Shown here: positions 47,444 to 58,824 of the stretch, in pieces
Position numbering within the stretch: position 1 is the stretch's first letter
Layout: each line of letters starts with the position of its first letter
Assembly (NCBI GenBank): GCA_003665825.1
Contig: QPFY01000017.1
Location: 1-64,000 of the forward strand
Origin: Microbotryum silenes-acaulis
Lineage: Eukaryota; Basidiomycota; Microbotryomycetes; Microbotryales; Microbotryaceae
DNA length: 64,000 nt
Direction of reading: 5' to 3'
Notes under the pieces: model-generated
Databases searched by the model: none
Told to the model about the DNA's origin: nothing
Seen by the model: only the letters and a program-made list of their open reading frames with translations
Translations under genes and position numbers: made by a program

Positions 47444-50400
47444 CTACCTCAACTCGAACCCGTTTGAGCTCAAGTAAGCCAAAAACGGCTGAGCAAATTC
47501 GGGGTCGACCGCCTCGACGAGAGGACGGATCTGACCCGGTTTGGCCTGACTTAACTCGCTCAACTGACGCGCCAAGTGGGCCCGAGGATCAGCGACGTGG
47601 GCGACGGGGTCGGGTCGGACTCTTTCCGATGCACCGAGTTTGGAGAACGAGGCTTGGTAACCCGTGGCTTCGAGATCGGCAACTTCGATCTCGTCGGCGT
47701 CGGCGGAGACGTTCTTGGAGAGCGTCGCAGGGAGGAGGAAGAGCTTGAGTAAAGCTTCCAGCGTAGGGGACCATGCGCGGACGTGGGGCTCTTCAACCAT
47801 AATCAACGAGTGGGTCAGGATGTTGGCGAGGCCGACGGCGATGACCTTGCGGTTTTGTTCTGGCGCTTTTTGCACCTCGGGAAGGAGCACGGGGAGGACT
47901 TGGCCGAAGAGACTGAGGGGGATGGCCGATATCATCAGTACACTGCGATTTCGCCAGGATGTATTCTCACGTCCACCTACCCTGGTTGGGGTTGCACCCC
48001 ATCGAGCATCCGGAGGACCCCATTGACGTCCAATCCAGGCTTGTTGATCGCTGCCATAAAGCAAATGAACCTCAACAACCCTTGCGAGAATTTATCCGTC
48101 TTGCTAGTCTGTAACCTCGTCAGCAAGAGCATGAACACAGGGTTCGACATGTACTGTCGGATCGAGTTGAGCGGCACGTATTCGACGATCGATTCGAGCA
48201 ACTCGAAGCCGTACGCGTCGTTGGCCTTGCTTCCGACGAGGTGCTGGAAGATACCGAGCATCGGCGGGAGTTGGTTCGCTTCGACGATAGAAGGTGCTCC
48301 GCGAGCGAGGAAAGCGCGCAGCAGTCGCACGAGCGCGGGAACGTTGCCTTTGGATTCCCACAATGCCGGGGTGAGCATCGGCGGTAAGAGCACGCGGTAC
48401 GCCTCAGGGAAGTCGCCTTCGGCATGCAGCTCGAGCAACTGCGACAAGATTTGGAAGACGAAAGGCGTGAATTCGGATATGTCGTTCTGCAGGATGACCT
48501 GGAACGGCGGAAAGAGGGCGCTTTCGAATTCAGGTAGGGTCGAAGGGGTGCCAGAGGTGACGAAGCGTGCGAGCGCCGAGATGGACTCGAAGGTAAAGTG
48601 GTTGAATTTCGGGTTGCTCGGATTTTTGGAAATTTCGCCGAGGATGCCGGTGAGGTTCCGCAGAACAGTGACGTAGATCGGGGTCAGCGCCTGCCGCGAG
48701 GTGATGATGACTCGCATGACCGCTGTGGCATCGAACAACCTCTTTAGCTCATGGTCGACAAGCTATGATTTCGTGTTAGCGACTCACACTTCATGAGGTG
48801 GTCGTTCGCAGCGATCAACTGCGGCGTTTCGCCTCTGAGAATGACCTTGAACAAGGCGTTGAGGATGTTCTCCGAGTAAGGTCGAATATCGGCCTGGCCA
48901 CAGAGGAACGCGCCGTTCTGCTTGATGAACAAAATGCGCTCGATCGTGATCGAGGCGTAGGTGTGAATAACGAAAGAAGGGTGCTCGATGTGAGGGACAA
49001 GCAAAGGGAGCACGGCGAGCAGTTGCTCTTTTGTGAGTTGGTTGCGGAACGTGTAGAGGAATTTGATGGCGTCAGAGAGGATGATGGGGTGGATCGAACC
49101 GGGAGCGGCTTGCAGATCGCCGAGGACGTGCTTGGAGAACCAGTCGACGACATCGACGAGCGCGTTCGTCGAAGTGACACCGTGCTGGGCTGTCGACCCC
49201 CGCGAGGCGATCGAGGTGAGCAAGAAAATGGCCGTGTCTTTGCTCTTCCAGTTGGTGGCCGGGTTCGCCTCGTATTGCTAAACGGGCCGAAGACTGCGTG
49301 TCAGCTTTCAGATCATCTAACCGGTCATGGCGCGGCCAATGCACATACCGAGAGGTATGCGCCGACGTATTGCAACAAAAGCTTCGTGACCTGGCTCTCG
49401 AATTGCTCCATCAAAGCCTTGGTGAAATCCGACGCGGCCTGCCTCCTCGTTTCGCTGCCTGAGAATCGCAGTTCCTAGGGGTCAGTTCGGGTCTCAACAC
49501 AAAATCGATGACCGAGCGTGAACGTACTGGCACTCTCGAGATCCCTCCTGACGTACTCAGGAGCATCGTCCTCGAACATTTCCTCTTCGAACGTCCGCAA
49601 AGTCATGTTGGGCAACAAGATTTTTTCGCAAATGGAAGGGAATGTGCCCTCGCCATCGAACAAGGCTCTTTGGGACGGCATTTTGGCAACGACGCCAAGG
49701 AATCCGGTGGCTTTTGAGACAAGCTGACGAACACGACACGGAATGGGTCAGTCTTCTGCAACACTACGCAATCTGGTCTCGCACATGAACTGACCCCATC
49801 ATACTTGACCGCCAAGCCCAACTTGGTCAACAACTCCCACGTCTTTTGGACGAACGGGCCGAGATAGCCTCCCTCGCCGAAAGCATCGAGATACCTCAGC
49901 GAGTACAACTGGGCAATCTCGCACACCTCGGCCTTGATGTTTTCCATATCTCCCGCTGCTTCCTCATCATCGTCATCCGTATCGGGTGTTTGCAGTGCCG
50001 CAGGTGGGGAGTAGTCGAGGTACCTGAGCAAGAGCGTCATGAAGTCGCCAAGTCGATCCTCGAAGAATTCGGGCAAGTCCTGCGAGTTGAGGTCGTGGTA
50101 GATTTGAAGCAGAAGTAGGATCGTCTTGAGCAAGAGGGCGTGTTGGTCCGCTGTGAGGGTCGGCGACGAGAGCAAGGCATCCGTTTGCTGCGTGGGATTC
50201 GGGTCACGAGAAGATTCGTTTGACCGAGGTCAGCGCGAGCCATGGGTCGGACAGATAGACGAGTGCATCACCCACCTGGAAGAGCTGCTGGTAAGGAGCA
50301 CAGAATCGATCGAGTACGAACTTGATCTCGAGGAAGAGGATGTCGGTCCTGAACTCGGATCGCCACCTATTTGCGTAGTCGCGTCGCATGGCGGGAGATG

Positions 50401-51100
50401 AGGTTGTCAGCGTCAACCGAAGCGCCTCTTCATATCGAGAGCAAATCAGCTGACCTTCGGAATATGGAATGAGCGGTTTGCAAGACGGCATTATTGACGA
50501 CAAAGTCGTTGGGTGTGAGCGATTGCACGAGTTGCTGCCGGTTCCAAGGCAAGAGGAGCGATCGCGGCCGGTCAGCATGGCGCGTCCACTCCTCTCCCGG
50601 GATCATTCCCAGCCTTTGCTCATCTAAAACTGACATCGATCAAATTCTCCCACCGGTCAGGGAAGTCGGCTTCGGCCATGATGGCGATCGCTTCGCCGAT
50701 CTGGACCTGCAAAGCAGGCGCGTTGGCGAGCGAGATCATGATCGCCACGATCGACTGCTTCAGCCCTTCCGCAGCCGAGCTCGTCAATGGTGTCGGGGCT
50801 TCCTCGAGCTGTAGTTTCATAGTGTCGAGTGTCAGTCTGCGCCCGTCAAGCAGCCGCTGTCCACGCGCGACTGTGCGAACGCACCGCCCAATTGGCCTTG
50901 ATCCAATTCTTGAAATTGAGCGCCGCACTCTGTCGAATCGTCTTGTTGCGATTCCCGTCCTGAGCCAACTGCAAGATCCACACCCCGAACGAAGGGTGCG
51001 CCTGGATCTGCAACAGGTTGCGTTCGGCCTGCCGACGTGTCGCCGCGGACGAGTCCAACGTCGACGTGAGCATCTGCGCGAGCTGCTCCAGTTCCGCCAT
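47444..51100 (-). CDS. CSE1: Exportin-2, importin-alpha re-exporter
   Basis: Ten exons, all in frame: 51,100-50,885, 50,808-50,635, 50,534-50,455, 50,366-50,276, 50,187-49,795, 49,723-49,528, 49,458-49,349, 49,277-48,788, 48,722-47,981 and 47,912-47,444, giving 986 residues against about 960-970 in yeast and man. With Ran-GTP it carries importin-alpha out of the nucleus. Landmarks: MAELEQLAQML with RRQAERNL (importin-beta N domain), ADFPDRWENLI, VLQTAHSIFRRWRSEFR, DLPEFFEDRL, APEYVRRDLE, RRQAASDF, NHFTFESISAL, PALWESKGNVPALVRLLRAF, SKANDAYGFELLESIVEY and GYQASFSKL. HEAT repeats throughout. The exon 6 donor has two options differing by six bases. Confidence 0.95.
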
Positions 51101-51390
51101 GTCGCTCGAGGTGTTCCGGGGCGAATCAAGGAGTTCTAATGTCAAGACACCACCGATCGGGTGGGTGGGTGGTGGTGGTACGTCGGGGGAAAGCGCGTCG
51201 TAAGTGCACGAGGAGGTCAAGAGCAAAAGCGCGGAGCGACGAGGAGCGCGCCTCGCAGTTGAACGTTGAATGAAAAGGGAGCCAAAAGAGGGTGCATACA
51301 CCCAGCCAACATGTCACCAGTCCGATCTCATATCCTCCTATGATAGCAACAAGATAACTCAGACGCAACAAGAATAGCTTGAGTGCCCCA
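51101..51390. promoter_or_regulatory. Intergenic region, CSE1 promoter
   Basis: 290 bases between the CSE1 start and the stop of the upstream sirtuin gene, both on the minus strand. No motif was identified. Confidence 0.4.
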
Positions 51391-53129
51391 CTAGCACCGA
51401 ATACCACTCGACCGGCCGACTCTTCGACCACCTCCGCCAGCAGAAGATTCTTCCGTCGTTTTCCTCCGTGCCTGCTTCTTCAGGATCGTCTCCGCCATCA
51501 AAACAATCTCACGAGCTTCCCTCATATCAATATCATCTCGGATCTCGTCCCTAGCTGAGATCGTTCCGGATGTGGTGGTTCTTCGTGTCTTCTTCGTTGG
51601 AGGTGTGGGAATTTCGCAAGAACGCTCGCCGAGATCCGATCGCGGTTCGGAGCAATTCCTTGTATGCGCCGACGGTATCCGACCCTGGTGTTCGACATCG
51701 GCGACAGAATGGGTAGCAGTATTCTGCTCTCCTTTCGTGACCGTCGAAGTCATCGGCATGACCGAGAGGATGAACGCCCTCTGTCGTTTCTTGACCCCTC
51801 TCCAAGCTTGCGGATCCGCAGCTCTCCACTCCGTCCTGATCCTGTCCACAAAGTCATCACAATCCGCCATGACTACAACCAGAACCGAAGAATGACATGA
51901 TCAAAACCATAAGTAAAGGCTCACATTTCCGGCGGCCCCGAGTTCCGCGGAGACTGACCATGATAATCAAACACCTCCTCCCAAGAACTCGCGACCCTCT
52001 CCCGATTGACCAAAACGCAGATCCCACCCCTCGCTCTCACAGCACCCGCAAAGCTTCTCGCCATCTTGACGAACCCATCGATTCGAAGACTGCTGCCGCA
52101 TACGAGGAGACAGTCGATTTGGAGGATGTCGTGATTCGCTAGACGGACGATCGTTTCCGAGTGGGAGATGAGTTCGTCGTAAAGGACTATGGAGGGGCGG
52201 AGATAGGAGCGGGACCGGATCGTTCGTTCGCCTAGCATGGAGCAATTTTGCACTGATATGATAAGGGGTTGTGGGAGCCAGTCTAGTCCAGCGCGTCTCG
52301 GTGAAGATTGCAAACGCCGAAGACTCACTTCGGGCTTGACACTTTGGGCAATCAACCTTCTCCCCACTAGCCCATTCTTGCACGACCCAAGCTCCACACC
52401 ATTCCTCGTGGTCATTCACTACATCTCGCGTCTTGAACTGTGCCATGCAATTGCACCGTATCCCCTCTCTCCTTTCCCACCCCTCCCCCAGCTCCCAACT
52501 CGACGTCGCTTAACCCACCGCTCCTTTCGAAGCCATCGATATTCTGACTATACACCCTCCCCAGCTTGCGCATCACTTTCAACTCGCCCAAAAAACGATG
52601 TAGACTTGTCACGCCTCTCGAGGAAGGACTTGAGGCAAGACTTTGATCGACTTGGTTTTTGAAGGAGGCGAAGAATTTGAGTGATTGGACGCGGGTGGAA
52701 GGATTGCGGAAGGAGGAGGAACTGAAGAAGGAACGGAGCTGAGTTGGGGTGGGATCGTCTTGCGACGAGGTTCGAAGTTGGCTTGATGTACTGGCTTGAG
52801 AGGAGCTGGGAGAGGACGAGGCTTCGTCGCTGAAGGGGGCGTGCGCTGCTTCGGGCGTTGAACGGGGAGTCTGACGGGAATACAAGCCTGTTCCCTTACT
52901 CCGAAAGTCCTGCAGTATGAAATGAAATGTCAGCACTCCGGAACATCACTTCGTAATCGAACAAAGCTAGTAGACCCACCGCTATTCCAGCCTTTGTACT
53001 CGCTCCCGCTCCAAGCATCACGATCGTATTGCGAGCTTGAGCCATGGCGGTTGCGATATCCGACAGCGCCAACGAGACCTCTTCCGGTTCGAGGTGGGGA
53101 GGTGTTGATGCTGAATAGGCGATCAGCAT
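51391..53129 (-). CDS. Sir2-family NAD-dependent deacetylase, Hst3/Hst4-like, with apparent frameshifts
   Basis: The ATG at 53,129 opens exon 1 (to 52,980), with TIVMLGAGASTKAGIA at its end; exon 2 begins at 52,909 with DFRSKGTGLYS, together forming the NAD-binding motif. A Ser-rich insert of about 90 residues follows, then RVYSQNIDGFE, VQLHGT, a zinc site (RC, then EWCGAW, then DCPKC), LRPSIVLYDE, LLVCGSSLRIDGF, GICVLVNRE, and a last exon with DCDDFVDRIRTEW. It probably deacetylates histone H3 K56, as Hst3/4 do. Two faults: one base too many near 52,410 beside the second zinc cysteine, and a splice junction (about 52,240/52,330) that does not hold frame. Canonical GAGIS and GIPDFRS read GAGAS and GIADFRS here. 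Confidence 0.75.
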
Positions 53130-53361
53130 CGTGCTGATGCACAAGTGGATGCGTGGGGATGGATAGCAAGAGTGATGACCGGCGCGATCAGTCAATTAAT
53201 TCCACACGTCGCGTCGCGTGTTTGCTTGGGCCACAACATTCAACTCGGCCTCGGGGGTTTCAAGTTCAGATCGCCGCTCAGCGCTCATCCGCGATTTTCA
53301 TTCTTGTTCGGTATGTTCTCGACCATCGAGTCAATAACTTTACTTTTACATTCACATCAAA
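53130..53361. promoter_or_regulatory. Intergenic region, sirtuin promoter
   Basis: 232 bases between the sirtuin start and the ATM1 stop, AT-richer than the neighbouring genes. Confidence 0.4.
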
Positions 53362-56237
53362 CTACAATTCCTTCTTCTCCCCCTCATACCCCTCCATCGA
53401 GTTCTGTTGTTCCCACATACCTCGATAAACCCCATCCTCCTTGGCCATCAATTGCGCATGAGTGCCTTGTTCAGCGACGTACCCATCCTCGAGTACGATG
53501 ATGAGATCCGAATCGGCAACTGTTTTAAGACGATGGGCGACGAAGACGGATGTGCGTGCTTTGGACAAGAGGGTCTGGTTGATGTTCTGCATCAACGCGG
53601 CTTCGGTCGTTGAATCCAGAGCCGAGGTCTGAAAGAGCAAGTGAAACTCAGCAACGGAGAATCCTTCCCCAGCTTCGTGATGTGCACTCACCGCCTCATC
53701 AAAGAACAATATCCTCGGGTCCTTCAACAACAATCTCGCCACGGCCAACCTCTGTTTCTCCCCGCCCGAAATCATCAACCCCCTCTCCCCCACCTTGGTC
53801 TTCCATTTCTCCGGCATACTCTCGACCGTCTCACTGACCCTCGCCAACCTCCCCGCTTCGTGCACTTCCTCGTCCGTAGCGTCCAAACGACCATACCTCA
53901 CATTATGCAAGATATCGGAATGGAACAAGGGTGTATCCTGAGGAACGACCCCGATCTCCTTCCTCAACGATTCGAGCGTCACTTGATCCAAAGGTTGACC
54001 ATCAATCAAGATCTGTCCTGAAGAAGGTTCGTAGAAACGGAACAAGAGGCGAAAGACGGTCGATTTGCCGGAGCCGGAGGGGCCGACGATGGCGACTTTT
54101 TTACCGGCGGGGATGGAGAAGGAGATGTCCCGGAAGATGGGTCGGGAAGGGTGGTAGCCGAAGGAGACGTTGCGGAATTCAATGCGGCCACCGTCGTGGA
54201 GCGATAAGGGCTTGGCGGTGGGGGAGTCCTGGTGAATGGGACGCAGATCAGCTGGGAGCTCAGAAATGACTTTTCAAGGGAAGAGCAACTGACCTTGATG
54301 GCTAGCCCGACGGACTGCAGGCTAAACAAAGTACCCATGTCGATCAAACTTTGACGTAGTTCGCGGTAGACGGTACCTGCAAGAGTGAGGCGGAGCCGAT
54401 GAGCTTAGTACATAGTAGAGAATACCATCCGACCCAAACATACCGAGAAAGTTGAGCGGCAACGAAAGCTGAAACACGAGCTGATTGATCATGACCAAAT
54501 CGCCCACCGTCATCGTCCCGTTAACGATCCCTTTGGAAGCAAGATACATCATTGCCGTCAAGGCACTGGAGAAAATGACGTTCTGACCAATGTTGAGCGC
54601 CGCGAGCGAGGTCGAGATCTTGACCGAAGCTTTGGTGTAGTCCTTCATCGCTTGGTCGTATTGCGCAATCTCGAATTTCTCATTGTTGAAGTGCTGAAGT
54701 GAAGTAGACGGGACTCATTAGTCTCATTTGTGGGGCTTTGGACCTTGGGGCGGCTTACTTTGACGGCTTCATAGTTGATCAGCGAGTCGACGGACATGGT
54801 CGCCGCTCGATTGTCAGCAGCGTTGGCTTGCTTTCGGAATTTGGTCCTATCGGCACTTGATCTAAGCTCGGCGACCAAAAGTACATGCGAGCTTATGTGA
54901 CTAACCTCCATGACGTCGTCTTGATGGTGAACCACGTGTATGCTCCCATCGTGGCCAATGTGACCGCAGCAAAGTCCCAGCCGAATTTGTAGGACTGAAA
55001 AGGGACCAGGTGAACGGATCGAGTCAATTCCTGAAACTGGGATCGACGCAGATGCGGAGATCGACTGACCAAGATACCGCACACCATCGAGATTTCGAGC
55101 GCCGTCGGAACGACGTGGAAGACGATCGAGCTCAGGAGGAACGAAATACCCCTGCGTGCAGAGAACAAAACTGCACGAGGTCAGCTCTTCACCCTGTCGT
55201 ATCCTCAGTGGGGATACCTCCCCGAGACCCACTTTGTACCACGATCAATAGCCCGTGTCAGCCCACCCGTTTGTCTTGTGAGGTGGAACTGAACGTCGAG
55301 GTTGAGTAAGTGGGTGAAAACGCCGCGTGCGACTCGTCGGATCGCCCCCTGAGCGACATTGGCGAAAACAGCGTTGCGCAGTTCAGAAAATACACCGGCT
55401 CCGATACGTGCGAGACCGTCTGGGTGGTCATGTGAAGCCGCGCATATGAGCCTCGCATAGACTGCTGATTTCATGGAGGCGAACAAGACTCACATCCAAC
55501 GATGACCGTCCCGGCAATGGCGAATACACCCCCTCCGGTGGTAGGATCAATCTCGACGTTGAGAGTGTCGATGATGCTTTTGAAAAAGAATGGGACTTGG
55601 ATGTTGAGGAGCTGTTTCGGAGCAGGCACGTGATTTCGATTAGCTCGTTTGTCGGAACAGCAGTAGCCCCCCACATGAAGCTGGTGCTCACTTTTCCACC
55701 CACGAGCAAGCCCAACGCCAACAGAACCCTTGTCTTTGTGGACCAATCGTTCTTGGGCCATACATTGGGCACGAGTTTCTTGATGATCTCCCAATCCCTC
55801 CTCGACTGCTCCTTGTCCGAAATTTCGGTGGTTTTACCGACATCCGTAGTGTCCGACTGATCACTCTTGGCTGGTGGCACTGGCGAAACACTCGTTGCTG
55901 TTGTTTCTGATGCATTGGATGTTCTTGCGGTGGGTGTTGTACTCGGTGCACCCTTGCTTGACTCCTCCTTTTGATGCCCTTCAGGTCCCGAATGTTGCTG
56001 AGTGGCCTTCTTGGCCGCGGAATCATGGTTGTCTGGTTGGTCCCTCCGAGCCATGTGAGCGTGAGATCGTACCCAAGCACATGCAGGAGTAAGATGTCGT
56101 GGTCTACGTCGGAGATGGTCGATCGATAGAGATGGGGAAGCACGTGACGAGGGCGAATGGGTCGAGTAGGACGCCGATTGATGGACGTTCGGCTGCGGGG
56201 GGAGAAGCCGTTTCAGTTGGATAGCATACAGGATCAC
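53362..56237 (-). CDS. ATM1: Mitochondrial ABC half-transporter, ATM1 type
   Basis: Exports a glutathione-bound sulfur compound from mitochondria for cytosolic iron-sulfur protein assembly. Multi-exon. The N-terminus is basic and Ser-rich (a presequence), then [18 protein letters not shown], which is typical of ATM1. Membrane domain in several exons: [63 protein letters not shown] and [18 protein letters not shown]. Nucleotide-binding domain: GPSGSGKST (Walker A), [10 protein letters not shown] (Q loop), [13 protein letters not shown] (signature), ILFFDEATSALDS (Walker B, formed across the intron 53,629-53,691) and FVAHRLKT (H loop). The start is unresolved: the first in-frame ATG, 56,054, would drop the presequence, so a short upstream exon (near 56,240-56,300) is likely. 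Confidence 0.92.
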
Positions 56238-56622
56238 CCCGAACTAGGTATGTCCACTCACCGCGGTGCATCTCGTCACGTTGAGCCAGGAATGGCATGG
56301 CCGTGTGAAGGTGCTGGTTGCGATCGCTCTCGTCGAGGACCTCACCACCGCGGCGGCCATCGCGCGAGAATACCGACCGACCAGAGCCGGAGTGGAAGCA
56401 GACCTTGCTCTACTTGGAATGGGCGAAGAGTGGGCGCTGAAGGCGTGGCAGAATGGTCAAAGAAGACGAGGCAGATTCGCGGGCGGCGATTCCGTCACGC
56501 GCCGTCACGCGTCATCATGGCGCAATTTCAAATTACGAATTCTTTGAAATCGGAAATCTGTGGGACTAATCAGATCCAGATCAGCTGTTCAGCCTGTTCC
56601 GCTACACCGACCACCTCGTTGG
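56238..56622. promoter_or_regulatory. Divergent promoter region between ATM1 and the histone deacetylase
   Basis: 385 bases between genes on opposite strands. It probably includes the first ATM1 exon. Confidence 0.45.
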
Positions 56623-58308
56623 ATGAGCACGAACGACCGCGTTGGACAGCGCAGGGTCGCCTACATCCACTCGCAACAGTTGATCGACGCGGCAGATGCA
56701 TTACCTTCCAACCCAGGCCGTGCATCGCTCGTGCATCACCTCGTCGACGCGCTGGACCTCCTCGACCAGGACCCCCACACGGCGCACGAGCAAGCGGAGC
56801 TCGAGGATGGTCAGCCTCCGCGTTCACGTCTTGCAAGAGCCGAGGTGATGCAGCCGATCTGCACTACGAGGGATATGCTCGCCAAATTTCATGACCTCGA
56901 ATACATTGGTCCGTGTCCGTTCCTTCTCTCACTAGTCGTCCAACCGATCCTAACCAACCTCTCTCGGGCATCCTTTGCAGATGCACTGCTGGGCAAAGCC
57001 GACACTTTATCGAACGACTCTGACTCAGACTCGGATGACACTTCCTCAGAAGACGAAGCAGCGTTCGACCCCTCCTCCTTCCGACTGGTCGCAGCCACGT
57101 CAACCGCCGACGACCCGGTCAGCCGTAAGCGCCGACGACTCGACACGGCCCAACTCGTCGACGACTGTCCCGTCTTTGACCAACTACCCGACTACGTCTC
57201 ACTCGTAGCGGGCGCTTCGATTCGCGCGGCTAGGGCGTTGAGGGATGACGAGGCGGATGTGGCTATTGCTTGGATGGGGGGAAGGTTCGTCGGCGCTGCG
57301 AAGAAATCAACGAGATTTCGTTCAGCTGACGGCGCTTCAGCTACTACAGACATCATGGAAAGCGAGGCGTCGCAGCCGGGTTCTGCTACATCAACGATAT
57401 CGTCCTCGCGATACAAGAATTGAGGTCACCACCACAAGCCCGACCTTTTCCACATTTCGCTTTCTCATCCGAGGACGAACCTCCCCCACCTCGACCGAAA
57501 CCCGCCAAGATCTCTCGAGTGCTATACCTCGACCTCGACCTCCACCACGGCGACGGTGTCGAATCGGCCTTCTTCACCTCACCCTACGTTCTCACTCTAT
57601 CGACCCATCTCCACGCCCCTCTCTTCTTCCCCAGTACAGGTTCCCTGCACTCCCACGGTCCTTCGACGGGTAACGCCTCGTACCACGCTTTGAACCTCGC
57701 TCTTGAACCTGGCCTGTCCTCCTCGACACTCTTGCGCTTGTTTGAAAGCTCCATCGACCCCATCTTCCAAGCTTTCAATCCCGATGCCGTCGTCGTACAA
57801 TGTGGGACCGATGGACTACAAGGTGACCCCTGTGCGGAATGGAATCTATCCGCTTGGGGGATTGGAGAGGTCGTCAGGAGGGTGGTGCAGGTGTGGGGTA
57901 CGAAGACTTTGTTGTTGGGTGGGGGCGGGTACGAGAGTGCGAATGCGGCGAGGTGTTGGGCTTATTTGACGTCGGTTGCGGTGAGTCGCCATCCTATCAT
58001 GAACTAAATTTTGAGCAGCGATGTACTGATGCTCCTCCTCGTGCGAATAGCTCGGTCGCCCCCTCCCTCTTGAAACCGAGATCCCTTCCTCACTCGAATC
58101 AGACGAATACGAACTCTACCAAGACAGTTTCACCTTGGACGCACCAGAGGGCCAGAGGAAGGATATGAATACGGAGGACAAAGTGAGGCGTGTGGAGGAA
58201 GTTTTCAGGGCGTATAAGGAAAAGTTGGAGGAGAGATATAGGGGGAGGAAGAAGGGGAATGGCTCGCGGGAGGGGAAAGATGTGGGGGTAGGATTGGGCG
58301 AAGGATGA
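56623..58308 (+). CDS. Class I histone deacetylase (HDAC8/Hos1-like)
   Basis: Four exons, 56,623-56,908, 56,981-57,284, 57,350-57,980 and 58,051-58,308, in frame throughout; 492 residues. It is a zinc-dependent lysine deacetylase. Landmarks in order: RVAYIHSQQLIDAADALPSN at the start, MLAKFHDLEYIDALLGK, MGGRHHGKRGVAAGFCYIND (catalytic His pair, formed across intron 2), VLYLDLDLHHGDGVESAFF (zinc ligands D and H), VVQCGTDGLQGDP (third zinc ligand D) and LLGGGGYESANAARCWAYLT (catalytic Tyr). An acidic insert (SNDSDSDSDD) follows the first block. The C-terminus is a charged helix ending in a basic tail. An in-frame ATG at 56,560 is possible, but homology starts after 56,623. Confidence 0.93.
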
Positions 58309-58824
58309 AAATATAGCGTCGAACGACATGAAGGGTGAAATCTTTCTTTCGTGCGCAATAGCAATTTTCATAGAAATGCTATAGGTCAACCCCAGACCTA
58401 ACACGGGTCGAGGTCGAGGTCTTGCTGGCTTACCGAATCGGCTGCAGCGCTTGCAGTGAATTTGACTTCTCGCTGAGGCAATGGGGCGGTGGGGGTTTGC
58501 TTCCCGACCCCCGTTCAGCTCAGCTGCCATCGCACTCACAATCGCTGTTGCGCATCATGCGTTGAGATCGATCATCCATCGATCAACCAGGAGGAGGTGT
58601 CTCATTACCACAGTCCTTACACTAGTCCTGCACTTGCGACCTGCAGCCTGCGAGCCGCTCCGCAAGCCCACTCGGTCGTGTAGCACTTCCTCGCAATTCA
58701 ACTTTGGATACAACTGTCTGACAGTGGTTCCCAAGTACCAACTTCAGAGATTTCAATCAAACGAGCAATCGCTGCGTCGAGCCCGAGTTGCACGCGTCGC
58801 GGCGCGCTCAAGAGTGCACGAGTC
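58309..58824. promoter_or_regulatory. Intergenic region, TOP3 promoter
   Basis: 516 bases between two genes on the plus strand. No gene is seen. Confidence 0.4.
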
